Assembly (NCBI GenBank): GCA_902825875.1
Contig: CADECP010000036.1
Span: 1-64,000, forward strand
From: an uncultured Acidobacteriota bacterium
GTDB lineage: Bacteria > Acidobacteriota > Blastocatellia > RBC074
Length of the DNA: 64,000 bases
Direction: 5' to 3'
A model generated the notes under the pieces. It made no database searches. It saw only the letters and a program-made list of their open reading frames with translations, and was not told where the DNA came from. The position numbers were made by a program, and so were the translations under genes. This document shows, piece by piece, positions 26,629-37,864 of this stretch (position 1 is the stretch's first letter; the number at the start of each line of letters is the position of its first letter).

Positions 26629-28983
26629 CTAAGCGGCGCGTTTACGCGCGATGTTAAACAGGAAGTAAGCCAGACCGGCGAAAATCAACAAGCCGATGAT
26701 GTTCGACCACGGCCCGCTGGTTATCGCCCAATGACCGCCGATGCCGATTTTTTCTTCGGCGATGGAAGTCGGAACGTTGTTCAGCCAGCCGTAAATGGCG
26801 CGCGAACCAGCAATTAACAATCCGCCGATGGCTCCGCCCGCAATCAAACCGGAACTTAGCAGAACGCCTTTGCCGGTTTCTTCTTCGGCCAGCGTTTCCT
26901 GGTGTTTGTTGTCTTTCAGCTTCTGAACCAGCGCGCGAATCAACCCGCCGGCAAAGATCGTCGCCGAAGTCGAAATCGGCAGATAAATGCCGACCGCCAC
27001 CGGCAACGCGCTGACGCCTATGATTTCCAGCATCAACGAAATCACCGCGCCGATCAGGATCAACGACCATGGAAGTTTTTGCGTCAACACGCCATCCACC
27101 AACACGCCCATCAGAGCGGCTTTCGGAGCGTCCAGTTTGCCGGTGAATTCTTCGACCGAAAATTTCGGAGCGCCGCTTTCGTCCACCAACAACGTGTATT
27201 CGCCATCGCCTTCTTTGGCATTGATCCGTTGATAAAGCTTGTCGTCCAGGCCGCGCGCGGCGACTCCGCCGCTCACTTGATCGGCGTAAGTTTTGCCTTG
27301 AACCGCAGGCGGCAAAGTCGCCGTCAAACCTTGTCGAATGCCGCCGACGCCGGGATTGACCAAGTAGTGAATCTGGTTGTCTTCGCCGACCAGATACTTG
27401 CCCGCAGCAATGCGCGTTCTGCCGCCGTCGGCTTCGACTTCAACGGCGAACTGCGCGTAACGATAAGTTTTGCCGTCGGGCGCGGGTGGGTTTTCGGCGT
27501 AAGTGCCTTTGATCGAATCGGCGGGAACAGTGAAGCCGGGATAATTCATCGGCAAAATGTTTATCGCCGAACGGTTCAGGAAATCCAGAGTCCAGCCAAT
27601 CACCAATGCCGAAGTCAGCGCGCCCACCAGCAAAGCGACTTGCTGATGTTTCGGTGTGGCTCCAACCAAAAAGCCAGTCTTCAAATCCTGAGAAGTGTTG
27701 CCCGCGTTGGCTGCGGCGACGCAAACGATGGCTCCGACTGTCAAAGCTATGACTCGGTCGTGCGGCTGCATTCTGCCCATCAGCAAAAAGATCAACGACG
27801 TGAACAGCAACGTGGCAATCGTCATCCCCGAAATCGGATTTGAAGTCGAACCGATCTGTCCGCAGATGCGCGACGAAACCGTGACGAAGAAAAAGCCGAA
27901 AACCAGAATCAGCAACGAGGAAATCCAGTTGATTTCATATTGAGGAATGACCGTGACGGCAATCAGCAACAGCACGACTCCGCCCATTGCGTAACCAATC
28001 GGAATGTCGCGTTCGGTGCGTTCGGTGCCGCTGGTTCCGCCGGTGAAATCTTTCAGGCCGGACTTGAACGCTTGAACGATTGTCGGCAGCGAACGAACCA
28101 GACTGACTATGCCGCCCATCGCCACCGCTCCAGCGGCGATGTAGCGCACGTAACGATCAAAGACTTGCGACGCGCTCATGTTGCGAATCAATTCGCCGGG
28201 CGGAGCGGGAAAGATGTTCGTCGTCAATCCCGCGCCAAAAAACTTGACCATCGGAATCAGCACCAGCGCGGCAATCACGCCTCCGCCTAGCATGTAAGAA
28301 GCTACGCGCGGCCCAATGATGTAACCGACGCCCAGCAGTTCCGGCGAAATTTCTGCCGCCACGCGCGCGCCCTGAAACCACGACAAGACTTTGGCGGGCA
28401 TTTCTTTCCAGAACTTCAAACCGCCCATCAAAAACTTGTAGGCCAGTCCGACGCCGAATCCCAGAAACACCGTTTTCGCGTCCGAGCCGCCTTTTTCTCC
28501 GACGACCAGAACTTCAGCGCAAGCAGTGCCTTCTGGATAAGGCAGCGTGCCGTGTTCTTTGACGATCAAACTGCGTCGCAACGGAATCATCAACAACACA
28601 CCAAGCAATCCTCCGGCAGCAGCAATCAGCGAAGTCCGCGTAATGTCCAAATCCAGACCCAGAATCAGCAGCGCCGGAATGGTGAAAACGATGCCCGCCG
28701 CAATGGATTCCGCCGCTGAACCAGTCGTTTGCACGATGTTGTTTTCCAAAATCGTCGAACGTCCCAGCAATCGCAGCACAGTGATCGAAAGCACGGCAAT
28801 CGGAATTGAGGCGCTGACGGTCAGGCCGACTTTCAAGCCCAGATAAACCGTGGCGGCTCCGAAAATGATGCCGAACAGCGCGCCGACAATGACTGCGCGC
28901 GGAGTGAATTCGGCAATGATACTGCTGGCGGAAATGTAAGGCTTGTGCGTTTCTGCGCTGGTGGTAGTGGCTTCAGCAGCCAT
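26629..28983 (-). CDS. OPT family oligopeptide transporter
   Basis: A 784-residue multi-spanning inner-membrane transporter of the OPT superfamily (oligopeptides, or iron/siderophore complexes in some members). Signatures: the N-terminal [33 protein letters not shown] block, [36 protein letters not shown] and [21 protein letters not shown]. About 15 hydrophobic segments. A soluble loop (about 480-590) interrupts the helices. ATG 28983 has a strong AAGGAGG site 6 nt upstream, so the 13-residue extension to 29022 is rejected. Confidence 0.93.
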   Translation of the reverse strand: MAAEATTTSAETHKPYISASSIIAEFTPRAVIVGALFGIIFGAATVYLGLKVGLTVSASIPIAVLSITVLRLLGRSTILENNIVQTTGSAAESIAAGIVFTIPALLILGLDLDITRTSLIAAAGGLLGVLLMIPLRRSLIVKEHGTLPYPEGTACAEVLVVGEKGGSDAKTVFLGFGVGLAYKFLMGGLKFWKEMPAKVLSWFQGARVAAEISPELLGVGYIIGPRVASYMLGGGVIAALVLIPMVKFFGAGLTTNIFPAPPGELIRNMSASQVFDRYVRYIAAGAVAMGGIVSLVRSLPTIVQAFKSGLKDFTGGTSGTERTERDIPIGYAMGGVVLLLIAVTVIPQYEINWISSLLILVFGFFFVTVSSRICGQIGSTSNPISGMTIATLLFTSLIFLLMGRMQPHDRVIALTVGAIVCVAAANAGNTSQDLKTGFLVGATPKHQQVALLVGALTSALVIGWTLDFLNRSAINILPMNYPGFTVPADSIKGTYAENPPAPDGKTYRYAQFAVEVEADGGRTRIAAGKYLVGEDNQIHYLVNPGVGGIRQGLTATLPPAVQGKTYADQVSGGVAARGLDDKLYQRINAKEGDGEYTLLVDESGAPKFSVEEFTGKLDAPKAALMGVLVDGVLTQKLPWSLILIGAVISLMLEIIGVSALPVAVGIYLPISTSATIFAGGLIRALVQKLKDNKHQETLAEEETGKGVLLSSGLIAGGAIGGLLIAGSRAIYGWLNNVPTSIAEEKIGIGGHWAITSGPWSNIIGLLIFAGLAYFLFNIARKRAA

Positions 28984-29092
28984 AGATGCCTCCTTGAAGA
29001 TAATGTTCGGCGTTCCGGGCAACGGAGCTACGAACTACTTTTTGGTGCTACGGATTTGCGCGAAAGGGATGGCGCAAAAAAGAGAGAAGTGA

Positions 29093-29317
29093 TTACTGCA
29101 AGTCGTCGTTGGCAATAATTTTGTCAACTTGTGCCTGCGCCTGCTCGACGGCTTCGAGCAAAGCCAGTGTGTCCGAAGCCTGACTGCTGGAAAACAGTTC
29201 CGGGTAATCCAGCACGCATACCGTGCAGCCTGTGCCACAACATTGCGGCAAATCAACGTCGGGCATTGTGCTGGATGGATTGGAAAACTGCTCCAATTGC
29301 ATTTGTGTTGCTGTCAT
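29093..29317 (-). CDS. Small protein with oxidoreductase-like Cys motif
   Basis: A 74-residue protein centred on DLPQCCGTGCTVCVLDYPE. This matches the short oxidoreductase-like N-terminal domain pattern (CCGxGCxxCV) found as stand-alone proteins in bacteria and mitochondria; four cysteines suggest metal or redox chemistry. The C-terminal half is helical and acidic (ALLEAVEQAQAQVDKI). The start at 29317 gives MTATQMQLEQ; an upstream frame extends into a repeat and is not used. It lies about 110 nt upstream of the OPT gene in the same direction. Confidence 0.65.
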   Translation of the reverse strand: MTATQMQLEQFSNPSSTMPDVDLPQCCGTGCTVCVLDYPELFSSSQASDTLALLEAVEQAQAQVDKIIANDDLQ

Positions 29318-29386
29318 TTCAGTTCGTGAAGGCTTGGACTCAAGCCGCGCGGCACTATAAGAAAAAGCGCCAGAAGCGTCAACGCA

Positions 29387-29510
29387 TCGGAGCGCGGACA
29401 TTCAGCCGGAGCGCGGACGTGCCGCCGGAGCGCAGCCGTGCCGCCGGAGCGCGGATGTGTCGCCGGAGCGCGGACGTGTCGTCCGCCTGGTCCGCGGACT
29501 TCCAGTCCGC
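29387..29510. repeat. 19-bp tandem repeat array, left inverted arm
   Basis: Five copies of a 19-bp unit with core CCGGAGCGCGGACGTG run from 29387 to 29481, the first most diverged, and are followed by a GCGGAC/GTCCGC hairpin segment to 29510. The part 29444-29510 is repeated in inverted orientation at 29645-29711. No protein-coding signal is seen in 29318-29723. Confidence 0.7.
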
Positions 29511-29644
29511 CAATCAACCAAATGGCTGACATTCTGTCAGTCAGGTGAATTGAGTTGCGCTTGCTGCTTTAGTATTCTTCGTGGCGTCAAACTTCAGATC
29601 GAAAACGGTTTCACCCCTTTATCAACTGAAAATTAGCGTGACGA

Positions 29645-29711
29645 GCGGACTGGAAGTCCGCGGACCAGGCGGACGACACGTCCGCGCTCCGGCGACACGT
29701 CCGCGCTCCGG
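29645..29711. repeat. Right inverted arm next to the kinase gene
   Basis: 67 bp that are the reverse complement of 29444-29510 with one mismatch. The arm ends 12 nt before the kinase ATG, and its last bases overlap the GGGAG ribosome-binding site at 29710-29714. Pairing of the two arms could therefore hide the kinase start. Confidence 0.7.
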
Positions 29712-29723
29712 GAGAAGTAAGTA

Positions 29724-31481
29724 ATGCGTTATTGCCGAGCTTGTCATCGTTGTTTTGGCGACGGGGTGGAATTTTGCTTGTTCGACCAAACGGCGACGCG
29801 CGAAGTCGAATCGCTGCCGCTGATTGTCGAAGGCAAATATCGTTTGGAGCAGTTGATTGCTAATGGAGGCATGGGCAGTGTTTACCGCGCGACGCACATG
29901 TCGTTGGAACGCTCTGTCGCCATCAAAATCCTGCGCCCTGAATTCCTGAGCGATGCCACCGCCCGCGAACGATTCAACCGCGAAGCTCGCGCGGCGGCTC
30001 GGCTGAAACACCCAAACATCGTAGCTGTTTATGATTCCGGCCATTTGCCAAACGGTTCGGCTTATCTGGTGATGGAACTGATCGAAGGCCGCAGCTTGCG
30101 CGAAGAAATGCGCGCGCACGCTTCGCGGCTGGGGCAGATGCGCCCCGAACGCGCCACAAAGATTTTGGCGCAAGTCTGTGCGGGCATCGAAACCGCTCAC
30201 CGATTGGGCATCATCCACCGCGACTTGAAACCCGACAACGTCATGATCGAAACCGCCGCCGATGGCACTGAGCGCGTTCTGGTGTTGGATTTCGGCATCG
30301 CCAAACTGGCCGTACCTGAAAACGGTGAACAGACCTGGAAAGGATTGACCGACGAAAATACGATTGTCGGCACTCCGAAATACATTTCGCCGGAACAATG
30401 CACAGGCCAGCCGGTAGACGCGAGATCGGACGTTTATTCTCTTGGCGTGCTGCTGTACGAAATGCTGACCGGCCACGCGCCATTTACCGGCGAAAACACA
30501 TCCATAGTCTTGTTAAAACATTTGCAGGAACCACCTGCGCCGTTGCGCCGATTCAACCAAATCATTCAACCGCAACTTGAGCAGGTTGTATTGCGCGCAT
30601 TGTCCAAACAACCTCAACAGCGATTTCCCTCCGCCACAGCCTTTGCCGAAGCTTTACTGGAAACCGTGCTCGCCAACAAAATTCGCAAGCCGGAACTCGT
30701 TCCAGTTGAACCCGGCGACGATTCTCGAACAATGACTTCGCCGCGACCTATTGCGGGAATCTTTCGCCCGCAGCCGGTTGCCATCTCAGAACAACCGACC
30801 GCCGAAACCGAAGCGCCGACCTTGTTGATCGAACGTCGTCCGCGCCGCAAACTCGCCGTCAGCGTAACCGTTCTGGCATTGGCCGCTGTTTCCGCGCTGG
30901 GATATGTTCTTTATTCAGACTCACTGGCCGAAGCCGATGAAGCATCACAGCTTTTGGCTTCTCCAGGCATCGCAAGTTCACCGACTCCGGGCGTTCAGCC
31001 AAAGCAATCGAACAAGGTTGCAATTGAAAATTCATCGTCACGAACCGTTCCGGCGACTTACGTCAGCCCTGATCCGGCTGCCGAAGAAAAGGCTCGGCAG
31101 GAACTGCGCTCGGTTTATACTGAATGGGCGTTGGCGGCGGTCAAAGGCGATTGGACGAAACACGCCAGTTTTTATGCCGATCGGGTCGAATACTTCCGCG
31201 ACGGTTCGATGCCTCGAACCAAAGTCGAATCTCGCAAACGATCCATTTTCGGCAAGCTGGATTCGTACTGGTTGAAGTTTTCCGATTCGCCACAAATTGA
31301 TTTGAAAAAAGTTGAAAACGGTCAGGCTCAGGAAGCCGATTTGTCGTTTGATCGAAGCTGGACGCTTCGACGTGGCCGCAAACAAACTTCGGGGCGCGCG
31401 CAAGGATTGATAACTCTGCGGCGCGAAACTAAAGGCTGGCGCATCGTCAGCGAAAAACAGATTAAGCAACCAAAGGCGTAG
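29724..31481 (+). CDS. Membrane Ser/Thr protein kinase with SnoaL-like sensor domain
   Basis: 585 residues. The N-terminus has a zinc-ribbon-like CRACHRCFGDGVEFC. The Hanks-type kinase domain (about 38-315) is complete: ANGGMGSVYRA glycine loop, VAIKIL Lys68, HRDLKPDN with Asp167, DFGIAKL, GTPKYISPEQ and RSDVYSLGVLLYEML. A single TM helix (about 373-395) places the kinase in the cytoplasm. A C-terminal extracytoplasmic domain of about 120 residues (LRSVYTEWALAAVKGDWTKHASFYAD) resembles the NTF2/SnoaL-like fold and could sense a small ligand. The start follows GGGAG. It stands upstream of a toxin-antitoxin pair on the same strand. Targets unknown. Confidence 0.9.
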   Translation: MRYCRACHRCFGDGVEFCLFDQTATREVESLPLIVEGKYRLEQLIANGGMGSVYRATHMSLERSVAIKILRPEFLSDATARERFNREARAAARLKHPNIVAVYDSGHLPNGSAYLVMELIEGRSLREEMRAHASRLGQMRPERATKILAQVCAGIETAHRLGIIHRDLKPDNVMIETAADGTERVLVLDFGIAKLAVPENGEQTWKGLTDENTIVGTPKYISPEQCTGQPVDARSDVYSLGVLLYEMLTGHAPFTGENTSIVLLKHLQEPPAPLRRFNQIIQPQLEQVVLRALSKQPQQRFPSATAFAEALLETVLANKIRKPELVPVEPGDDSRTMTSPRPIAGIFRPQPVAISEQPTAETEAPTLLIERRPRRKLAVSVTVLALAAVSALGYVLYSDSLAEADEASQLLASPGIASSPTPGVQPKQSNKVAIENSSSRTVPATYVSPDPAAEEKARQELRSVYTEWALAAVKGDWTKHASFYADRVEYFRDGSMPRTKVESRKRSIFGKLDSYWLKFSDSPQIDLKKVENGQAQEADLSFDRSWTLRRGRKQTSGRAQGLITLRRETKGWRIVSEKQIKQPKA

Positions 31482-31485
31482 ATGA

Positions 31486-31800
31486 TTGTTGGGCAATGCA
31501 ATATATGAACAAGAGCTTCGCCAAATACAACACGCGGCCAAGGCAGGTAAAATTCGTTTCGTGCCACACGCTGTTAAGGAATTGGCGCTCGATCATTTGT
31601 CACCGGACGATGCTGTGAATTGCATCTTGACCGGAGAAATTGTCAGGGATCAATACGATCCGAAGTATCAGCAACTGAAATACGTTATTTACGGCGATTC
31701 ATTGTCAAATGATGAAATTGCTGTCGTTGCTCGTTGGGACGATGACAGCAAAGTTGTCGTGATAACGGTTTTTCGATTACGGGCAGACGATTATGAGTAA
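31486..31800 (+). CDS. DUF4258-type protein, probable toxin
   Basis: About 104 residues. The core FVPHAVKELALDHLSPDDAVNCILTGEIVRDQY, then KYVIYGD, VVARWDDDSKVVVITVF, matches the DUF4258 pattern, distantly RelE/MqsR-like. These proteins commonly pair with a YgiT-type zinc-finger protein, as here, and the pair is thought to be a toxin-antitoxin module. No ATG exists; TTG at 31486 or 31489 is the best start, 5-8 nt after the kinase stop, so translation may be coupled to the kinase. It overlaps the next gene by 8 nt. Confidence 0.7.
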   Translation: MLGNAIYEQELRQIQHAAKAGKIRFVPHAVKELALDHLSPDDAVNCILTGEIVRDQYDPKYQQLKYVIYGDSLSNDEIAVVARWDDDSKVVVITVFRLRADDYE

Positions 31801-32038
31801 AGTAAAAAACCTAACCTCCAAAACGAAATGCTCTCAATGCGGCGCGTTTGAAGTGGTTCCGATTCGCCGCACGGAATTTTACAAGGGCGTTTTGATCGAA
31901 AACATCCCGGCGACTCGGTGCTATAACTGCGGGGAAGAGTTGTATGACCTGGAAACTGTGCAGTTGATGGAGCAGGTTGCTGCTGCGCCGCAAAAATATG
32001 CCCAGATGGTGGAAATGCCTGTGGCTCGCGTAGCCTGA
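31793..32038 (+). CDS. YgiT-type zinc-finger protein, probable antitoxin
   Basis: 81 residues with two CxxC pairs, CSQCGAFEV and CYNCGEELYD, that form the MqsA/YgiT-type zinc-binding domain. The region between (YKGVLIENIPATR) is the usual beta segment. No C-terminal HTH is present, so it is the short form typically found with DUF4258 toxins. Start overlaps the toxin stop (ATGAGTAA), a normal toxin-antitoxin arrangement. Confidence 0.8.
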   Translation: MSKVKNLTSKTKCSQCGAFEVVPIRRTEFYKGVLIENIPATRCYNCGEELYDLETVQLMEQVAAAPQKYAQMVEMPVARVA

Positions 32039-32069
32039 ACTTGATGGTGTGACAAGGAAGATTGGAAGT

Positions 32070-33515
<1,446 letters not shown>

Positions 33516-34096
33516 TGTTACTTCGCGCTACCTCCGCATCGAAGTTCATCGCAGTCTTGATGTTACATTTTCGAGTTCGCAGCTTGCACTAAAACGCACA
33601 GCCGTGTTCTCGATTTTAATAAAAAAAACTGCATTTTAGTTGTTGACAATACCAGGATAGGAGCGTAGCTTCGCAACTGTATAAGATGTTTGGCCAGCGA
33701 AACGAAATTTAGCACACTTCCCACACAACGATTGATAAAGAACGTAAGCCCTACGAATCAGCATTATTTCCCTCTTGGCAATTTAGTTATTCCTCTTGGT
33801 GTAATCAGATTTTCGATTGTGTGGCAATAAACCAATTGCTACACATCAAAATCCCCAACACACAGTTCAAACGACATTTATTCCTATGCTTTATAGTGAG
33901 TAGAGGTTTATCTACTGGAAGCTGATTAGCTGCGCTGGTGAAGATAGCTTTTACATTTGGTTTTCGGATCGGTTGTGGCCGTTTTTGAAATGGCGCGATA
34001 ATCATTTTATCCAGACGTAGAAGCCAATCAGCGTCGGCTGAAATTATCATGGGACAGTGATGTCTCTACCTCAAATTCATTTTAGGAGAACGCAAA
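33516..34096. other. AT-rich intergenic region of 581 bp
   Basis: Base composition drops clearly after about 33590 and the region is rich in A/T runs. TTGACA at about 33644 is a possible -35 element, but I see no convincing -10 box. A minus-strand frame of 81 codons at 33805-34050 has no recognisable features. The region marks the left edge of an AT-rich island reaching to about 36700. Confidence 0.45.
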
Positions 34097-34363
34097 ATGA
34101 TGAAGACTAAAACCAAACTACTGTTATTTGTGTTTAGTATGGTGGCGCTTTGCTTCACCTGCTGGACGGTGTACGGCCAGAAACAAACTGCATCGAGAAT
34201 AAACTGGGAATATACGGCACTTCTGATCCCATATTCTGATAGTGACAAGATGATTCCACTTCTTAATGTACAGGGATCTCAGGGCTGGGAAGTCGTGCAA
34301 GCCAAGTTTCGTACTGATCCGAGTGATACCCATATGTTCTTCCTGCTTAAAAGACCCAAGTAA
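34097..34363 (+). CDS. Small secreted DUF4177-like protein
   Basis: 88 residues with a signal peptide (KTKLLLFVFSMVALCFTCWTVYGQ). The mature 60 residues have WEYTALLIPY, then LLNVQGSQGWEVVQAKF and a closing FFLLKR, the WEY...G.QGWE pattern of DUF4177-type small beta proteins. AGGAG lies 8 nt before the first of two adjacent ATGs. It belongs to the AT-rich island and lies upstream of the split collagen-like gene. Function unknown. Confidence 0.7.
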   Translation: MMKTKTKLLLFVFSMVALCFTCWTVYGQKQTASRINWEYTALLIPYSDSDKMIPLLNVQGSQGWEVVQAKFRTDPSDTHMFFLLKRPK

Positions 34364-34568
34364 ATATCTATCAACAAACTCTCTCTACCCGTTACTCGTA
34401 AAAGTGAAACATGGTTGCGTACACAAGCGCAAGTAAATGTCTCTTTGTCAAAGTATGAGACACGCTAGAGCACAACTGAGTTTTCACCGATTTTCTAATT
34501 ATGCCCTTGGGGAGGGCTAAAACTTAACACCAGTGTAGGCAACTCATCATTAGGAGGATGTAGTTATC

Positions 34569-34778
34569 ATGAAAACCAATATGACTCGCCGCGTAGTATG
34601 TGTGTTTTGTTCTGTCGCCATGTTTTGCCTGGCTATATTGTTACTGCAAACCGGGCATCACACTTCAGCCAAAGCCAAAGAGGTACAACAAATAATCTTT
34701 CAACAACAAGAGGAGAAAAGACAAGAAATAGCTCAACAGGAAGAAAAAAAGAAAACAGCTAAACGAGAGTTGTTTTGA
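34569..34778 (+). CDS. Signal-peptide fragment, probable 5' part of the collagen-like gene
   Basis: 69 residues. A signal peptide ([21 protein letters not shown]) is followed by a Gln/Glu/Lys-rich helical stretch ending [16 protein letters not shown] lies 11 nt before the ATG. The frame stops at TGA 34776-34778, exactly where the large downstream frame opens. One extra T in the run 34773-34776 would join the two frames into one protein of about 692 residues. Since the downstream frame lacks a signal peptide and an ATG at its start, I read the two as one broken or frameshifted gene. Confidence 0.6.
   Translation: MKTNMTRRVVCVFCSVAMFCLAILLLQTGHHTSAKAKEVQQIIFQQQEEKRQEIAQQEEKKKTAKRELF
34773..34776 (+). 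other. T4 run at the frame junction
   Basis: The zero frame reads GAG TTG TTT TGA here. Insertion of a single T would give TTG TTT TTG AAA and continue into the downstream frame. The A7 run and AAAAAAG heptamer at 34742-34751 were considered, but a -1 slip there meets TAA at 34760. Confidence 0.5.
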
Positions 34779-36646
34779 AAGCAAAGAAAATGCTGTCAGA
34801 TCATGGTGTGTCTTTTGATACGGAAGCCCTTGGACAGCCTGACTGGCGACAAAGGCTAAAAACTGATTTTGGCCGGATGCCTGAAATGAAGCTTGATCGT
34901 GCTGAAGGGAAGTATTTACGCGGTGTTTACCTAGCAAACACTTTGTATTTACCTGAAGAGATAGAAACAACCGGTGATGTTTTGATACTGGTGCGCCACG
35001 CTATCTTTGAGGGGAAGAATCCAATTATACGTGGACCGGGGGACATACATCTATACTTCGTTGACTCGGCTAGATGTGCAGCCAAAATAGAGATAGAAGG
35101 GAGTGACATTCCAGATAAAGGATTCTCCTTCCAAAAAGCCAAATACAATTTTCCAGTAAAGAAAAAAGGCAAGCTGTATAAATATGTTTTTGCTCTTTGT
35201 GAAATGACTGTTGATAAAAATGGCAACTCTCCATCTGGAGAGGGAGAGTATGGATATACAAACCCGGCGGCCACACCGCCCGACAATATTCGGGTGGGCG
35301 ACACAGGCACAATAGGCAATTGTTCTGGTCATCCAGATGGATACCAAGGTCAAGGTGGCGGCCAAAACCCAATGTTGGAAGGGAATCTGGGAGGAGACGG
35401 TGGCAATGGATTGAAGGGGGAAGCAGGAGGGGATGCCATTGGCAATATAATGTGCGAGATTCCATGTGGTTCGACCGGAACCTGGCATTTTTATGCTAAG
35501 GGAGGAAATGGCCAAAAAGGCGGACATGGAGGAAATGGCCAAAAAGGTGGGCGTGGCGGGATAGGAGGGACGGGAGGAAACGGAGTAGCCTGTTGCGGAG
35601 TAAATAACATTTACGGTAAAGGCGGAATGGGCGGAGAAGGAGGAATCGGTGGCCAAGGAGGAAATGGAAAGAAAGGCGGAATGGGCGGAGACCCAGGTAA
35701 CGGAAGAACTGTGACTGTTACCTATCCCTCTACGGCAACGGTAGATGTACAAATAAATCGTGGTGTAGCTGGTTTACAGGGAACAGCGGGTGAGCCTGGT
35801 GGACGGGGAGATGGTGGACCGGGCGGCAGCCCTGGCTTACCCGGAAGCGGGTTTTGCGGTCCTGGATCAGGAGATTTGGGTAATGGGATTACAGGCATCT
35901 CTGGCGAGCTTGGCACCCCTGGTCAGCCCGGTGACGTGAATCCAATGATCGGAACAGATGGCATAGACGCAACGAGTGTAATAACTTGCAGTGGCAGCCC
36001 TTCTAATTATTGTGGATTGGGTGCCTCGTGTAACCCTACAAACGGTGAAATTTCAAATTGCAATGGAAGTTGGGATTGCTCGAGTTGTGAATGCCAATGG
36101 GGATCGCCCATCTTGCTGGACATCGAGGGAAATGGTTTTGCTCTGACAGACGCAGCAGGTGGAATTGATTTCAACCTTAGCGGAGGGGGCGTCAATCGGT
36201 GGGCATGGACTGCATCGGGGGCGGATGATGCATTCCTCTTCCTTGATCGTAATAGTAATAGTGTCGTTGACAACGGCACGGAACTATTCGGCAACTTTAC
36301 TCCGCAACCTTCTCCACCGCCGGGAGAATTCAAAAACGGCTTTCTTGCACTTGCGGTCTTCGACCAGTCGGCGAACGGAGGCAATGGAGATGGCCAGATA
36401 GATAACAGAGATCAGGTCTTTTCTTTGCTACGCCTTTGGCAAGACGCCAACCACAATGGAATTTCGGAATCCGGTGAACTTCATTCACTTGCACAGTTGG
36501 GGATTGCGATACTGGACTTGGATTACAAAGAATCAAAACGGACGGATCAATATGGGAACAAGTTCAGGTATCGAGCCAAGGTGAAGGATGTTCAGGGCGC
36601 ACAGGCTGGGCGTTGGGCTTGGGATGTATTTTTCGTTAAGCAGTGA
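34775..36646 (+). CDS. Collagen-like Gly-rich secreted protein with calcium-binding-type C-terminus
   Basis: Up to 623 residues from a TTG overlapping the previous stop. Residues 1-170 are a globular part ([20 protein letters not shown], then [12 protein letters not shown]). Residues about 190-400 are Gly-rich with collagen-like Gly-X-Y stretches ([29 protein letters not shown]) and loose GGxGG repeats. A Cys-rich strip (about 405-440) follows. The C-terminus has [15 protein letters not shown], then [18 protein letters not shown] and [15 protein letters not shown], Asp/Asn-rich loops like those of RTX-associated calcium-binding domains. Codon use is AT-richer than in its neighbours, which suggests transfer. 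Likely a surface fibre or adhesin, if the frameshift upstream does not silence it. Confidence 0.7.
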   Translation: MKAKKMLSDHGVSFDTEALGQPDWRQRLKTDFGRMPEMKLDRAEGKYLRGVYLANTLYLPEEIETTGDVLILVRHAIFEGKNPIIRGPGDIHLYFVDSARCAAKIEIEGSDIPDKGFSFQKAKYNFPVKKKGKLYKYVFALCEMTVDKNGNSPSGEGEYGYTNPAATPPDNIRVGDTGTIGNCSGHPDGYQGQGGGQNPMLEGNLGGDGGNGLKGEAGGDAIGNIMCEIPCGSTGTWHFYAKGGNGQKGGHGGNGQKGGRGGIGGTGGNGVACCGVNNIYGKGGMGGEGGIGGQGGNGKKGGMGGDPGNGRTVTVTYPSTATVDVQINRGVAGLQGTAGEPGGRGDGGPGGSPGLPGSGFCGPGSGDLGNGITGISGELGTPGQPGDVNPMIGTDGIDATSVITCSGSPSNYCGLGASCNPTNGEISNCNGSWDCSSCECQWGSPILLDIEGNGFALTDAAGGIDFNLSGGGVNRWAWTASGADDAFLFLDRNSNSVVDNGTELFGNFTPQPSPPPGEFKNGFLALAVFDQSANGGNGDGQIDNRDQVFSLLRLWQDANHNGISESGELHSLAQLGIAILDLDYKESKRTDQYGNKFRYRAKVKDVQGAQAGRWAWDVFFVKQ

Positions 36647-36663
36647 CTAAAGCATCCGTAACT

Positions 36664-36707
36664 ATCAATACCCGGTCAACACTTGAATGAGTTGACCGGG
36701 TATTGAT
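36664..36707 (+). terminator. Hairpin terminator after the collagen-like gene
   Basis: A perfect 17-bp stem (ATCAATACCCGGTCAAC, 36664-36680, with its complement at 36691-36707) with a 10-nt loop, starting 18 nt after the stop codon. No clean T-tract follows, so it may act with Rho or as an mRNA-stabilising hairpin. Confidence 0.6.
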
Positions 36708-36710
36708 GCA

Positions 36711-37742
36711 TTGGTATTACTTCTCTCAGCAAAAAAACGATTTGCTTGTTTCGATGCAGGTGGAACAACTACTTCTAAAAAATCTGCCCTAAAATCATTG
36801 AACTCAAATCCGCCATCCGTTCACGTCTTGATTCTGAATTACCGCATGCGCGACCAGATGCGCGAATGCCTGCTGTCGCTTGCCAGAGTGCCGTATCCCA
36901 ACCTGACGACGGTCGTGATTGACAACAATTCGGCGGACGGCATCGAGCAAATGCTGGCCGACGAGTTTCCTGCGGTGGTCTTTCTGCAAACTGGCGCAAA
37001 CCTCGGCTACACCGGAGGCAACAATGTCGGCATCCGCCAAGCCATCAACGCCGCAGCCGAGTATGTGCTGATCCTCAATCCCGACACAGTGGTCGTCAAT
37101 CCGAACTTCATCAGCGAAATGGTTTCGCACCTCGAAGCTGATCCGCGCGTCGGCATCGCTGGCCCAAAAGTTTTTTACCGCGAAGCCGGGCAGGTGCAGA
37201 ACACCGTGCTGTTCGCTCCGGGATTGTGGCGCAATCTGGCGAACTGGTTCGCCTATCGTTGGAATCCTGAATCGTTTCAGCTTTCAGGCAACAAGGAAGT
37301 CGAAGCAGAGGTGTTGAACGGAGTGTGTTTGCTGATTCGCGCCGACTGCCTGAAACAAATTGGCCTCTTCGACGAAAACATCTTCATGTACATCGAAGAC
37401 GCCGACCTGGATTTTCGCGCTCGGCAAGCTGGCTGGAGCGTTCGTTACCTGCCGATTGAAAGCATCGTTCATCGGCAAAAAACCGAAGGCTACGACCTGA
37501 CCAGTCAGGTCAGCTTTCTTCTTCGGCGTAATTCGGTTTATTACCTCTGCAAAGTCGGTAAGCGTGCAGAGGCCGTCGGTTATGCTCTGCTCTCTTTGCT
37601 GCTGCTCGCAGCCAGAGGCGCAGCGACATTCAGCTATTCCGGTGCGACTCGCTACTGGCGATTTTGCCGAAAGCTCAGCGCCAGCTATCTGCACATTTTG
37701 CTGAATCGTCCGCCGGATAAATCCTTTGGGCCGCCGTTTTGA
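36711..37742 (+). CDS. Glycosyltransferase family 2 (rhamnosyltransferase-like)
   Basis: Up to 343 residues. The GT-A domain begins at SVHVLILNYRMRDQ. Motifs: TVVIDNNSADG, NLGYTGGNNVGIR (nucleotide-sugar binding), YVLILNPDTVVV (the DxD-equivalent), LNGVCLLIR and MYIEDADLDFRARQAGW (catalytic-base region ED). The C-terminal 80 residues include a hydrophobic helix (ALLSLLLLAARG) that probably tethers it to the inner membrane. The start is uncertain: TTG 36711 and TTG 36798 are both possible, and the domain needs only the latter. It likely adds a sugar to a surface polysaccharide. No other polysaccharide gene is adjacent. Confidence 0.85.
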   Translation: MVLLLSAKKRFACFDAGGTTTSKKSALKSLNSNPPSVHVLILNYRMRDQMRECLLSLARVPYPNLTTVVIDNNSADGIEQMLADEFPAVVFLQTGANLGYTGGNNVGIRQAINAAAEYVLILNPDTVVVNPNFISEMVSHLEADPRVGIAGPKVFYREAGQVQNTVLFAPGLWRNLANWFAYRWNPESFQLSGNKEVEAEVLNGVCLLIRADCLKQIGLFDENIFMYIEDADLDFRARQAGWSVRYLPIESIVHRQKTEGYDLTSQVSFLLRRNSVYYLCKVGKRAEAVGYALLSLLLLAARGAATFSYSGATRYWRFCRKLSASYLHILLNRPPDKSFGPPF

Positions 37743-37864
37743 GCGCAGAGTTTAACCGTCAGACGTTTCTTGACACTCCATCTTTGACCGATGAAACTAC
37801 GCTCGCTTTTCTGACAAGCGAAAAATAAATTCTCAAAAACACCGTAACTGTCCTGACTGCTCTT

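Noticed and set aside
29387-29481. 19-bp tandem units as a CRISPR array
   Set aside because: Units are contiguous without spacers, diverge in sequence and have no cas genes nearby.
33805-34050. 81-codon minus-strand frame in the AT-rich gap
   Set aside because: No signal, motif or convincing start; AT-rich DNA gives such frames by chance.
34742-34762. AAAAAAG slippery heptamer before the collagen-like gene
   Set aside because: A -1 slip there runs into TAA at 34760-34762 before reaching the downstream frame, so it cannot make the fusion.
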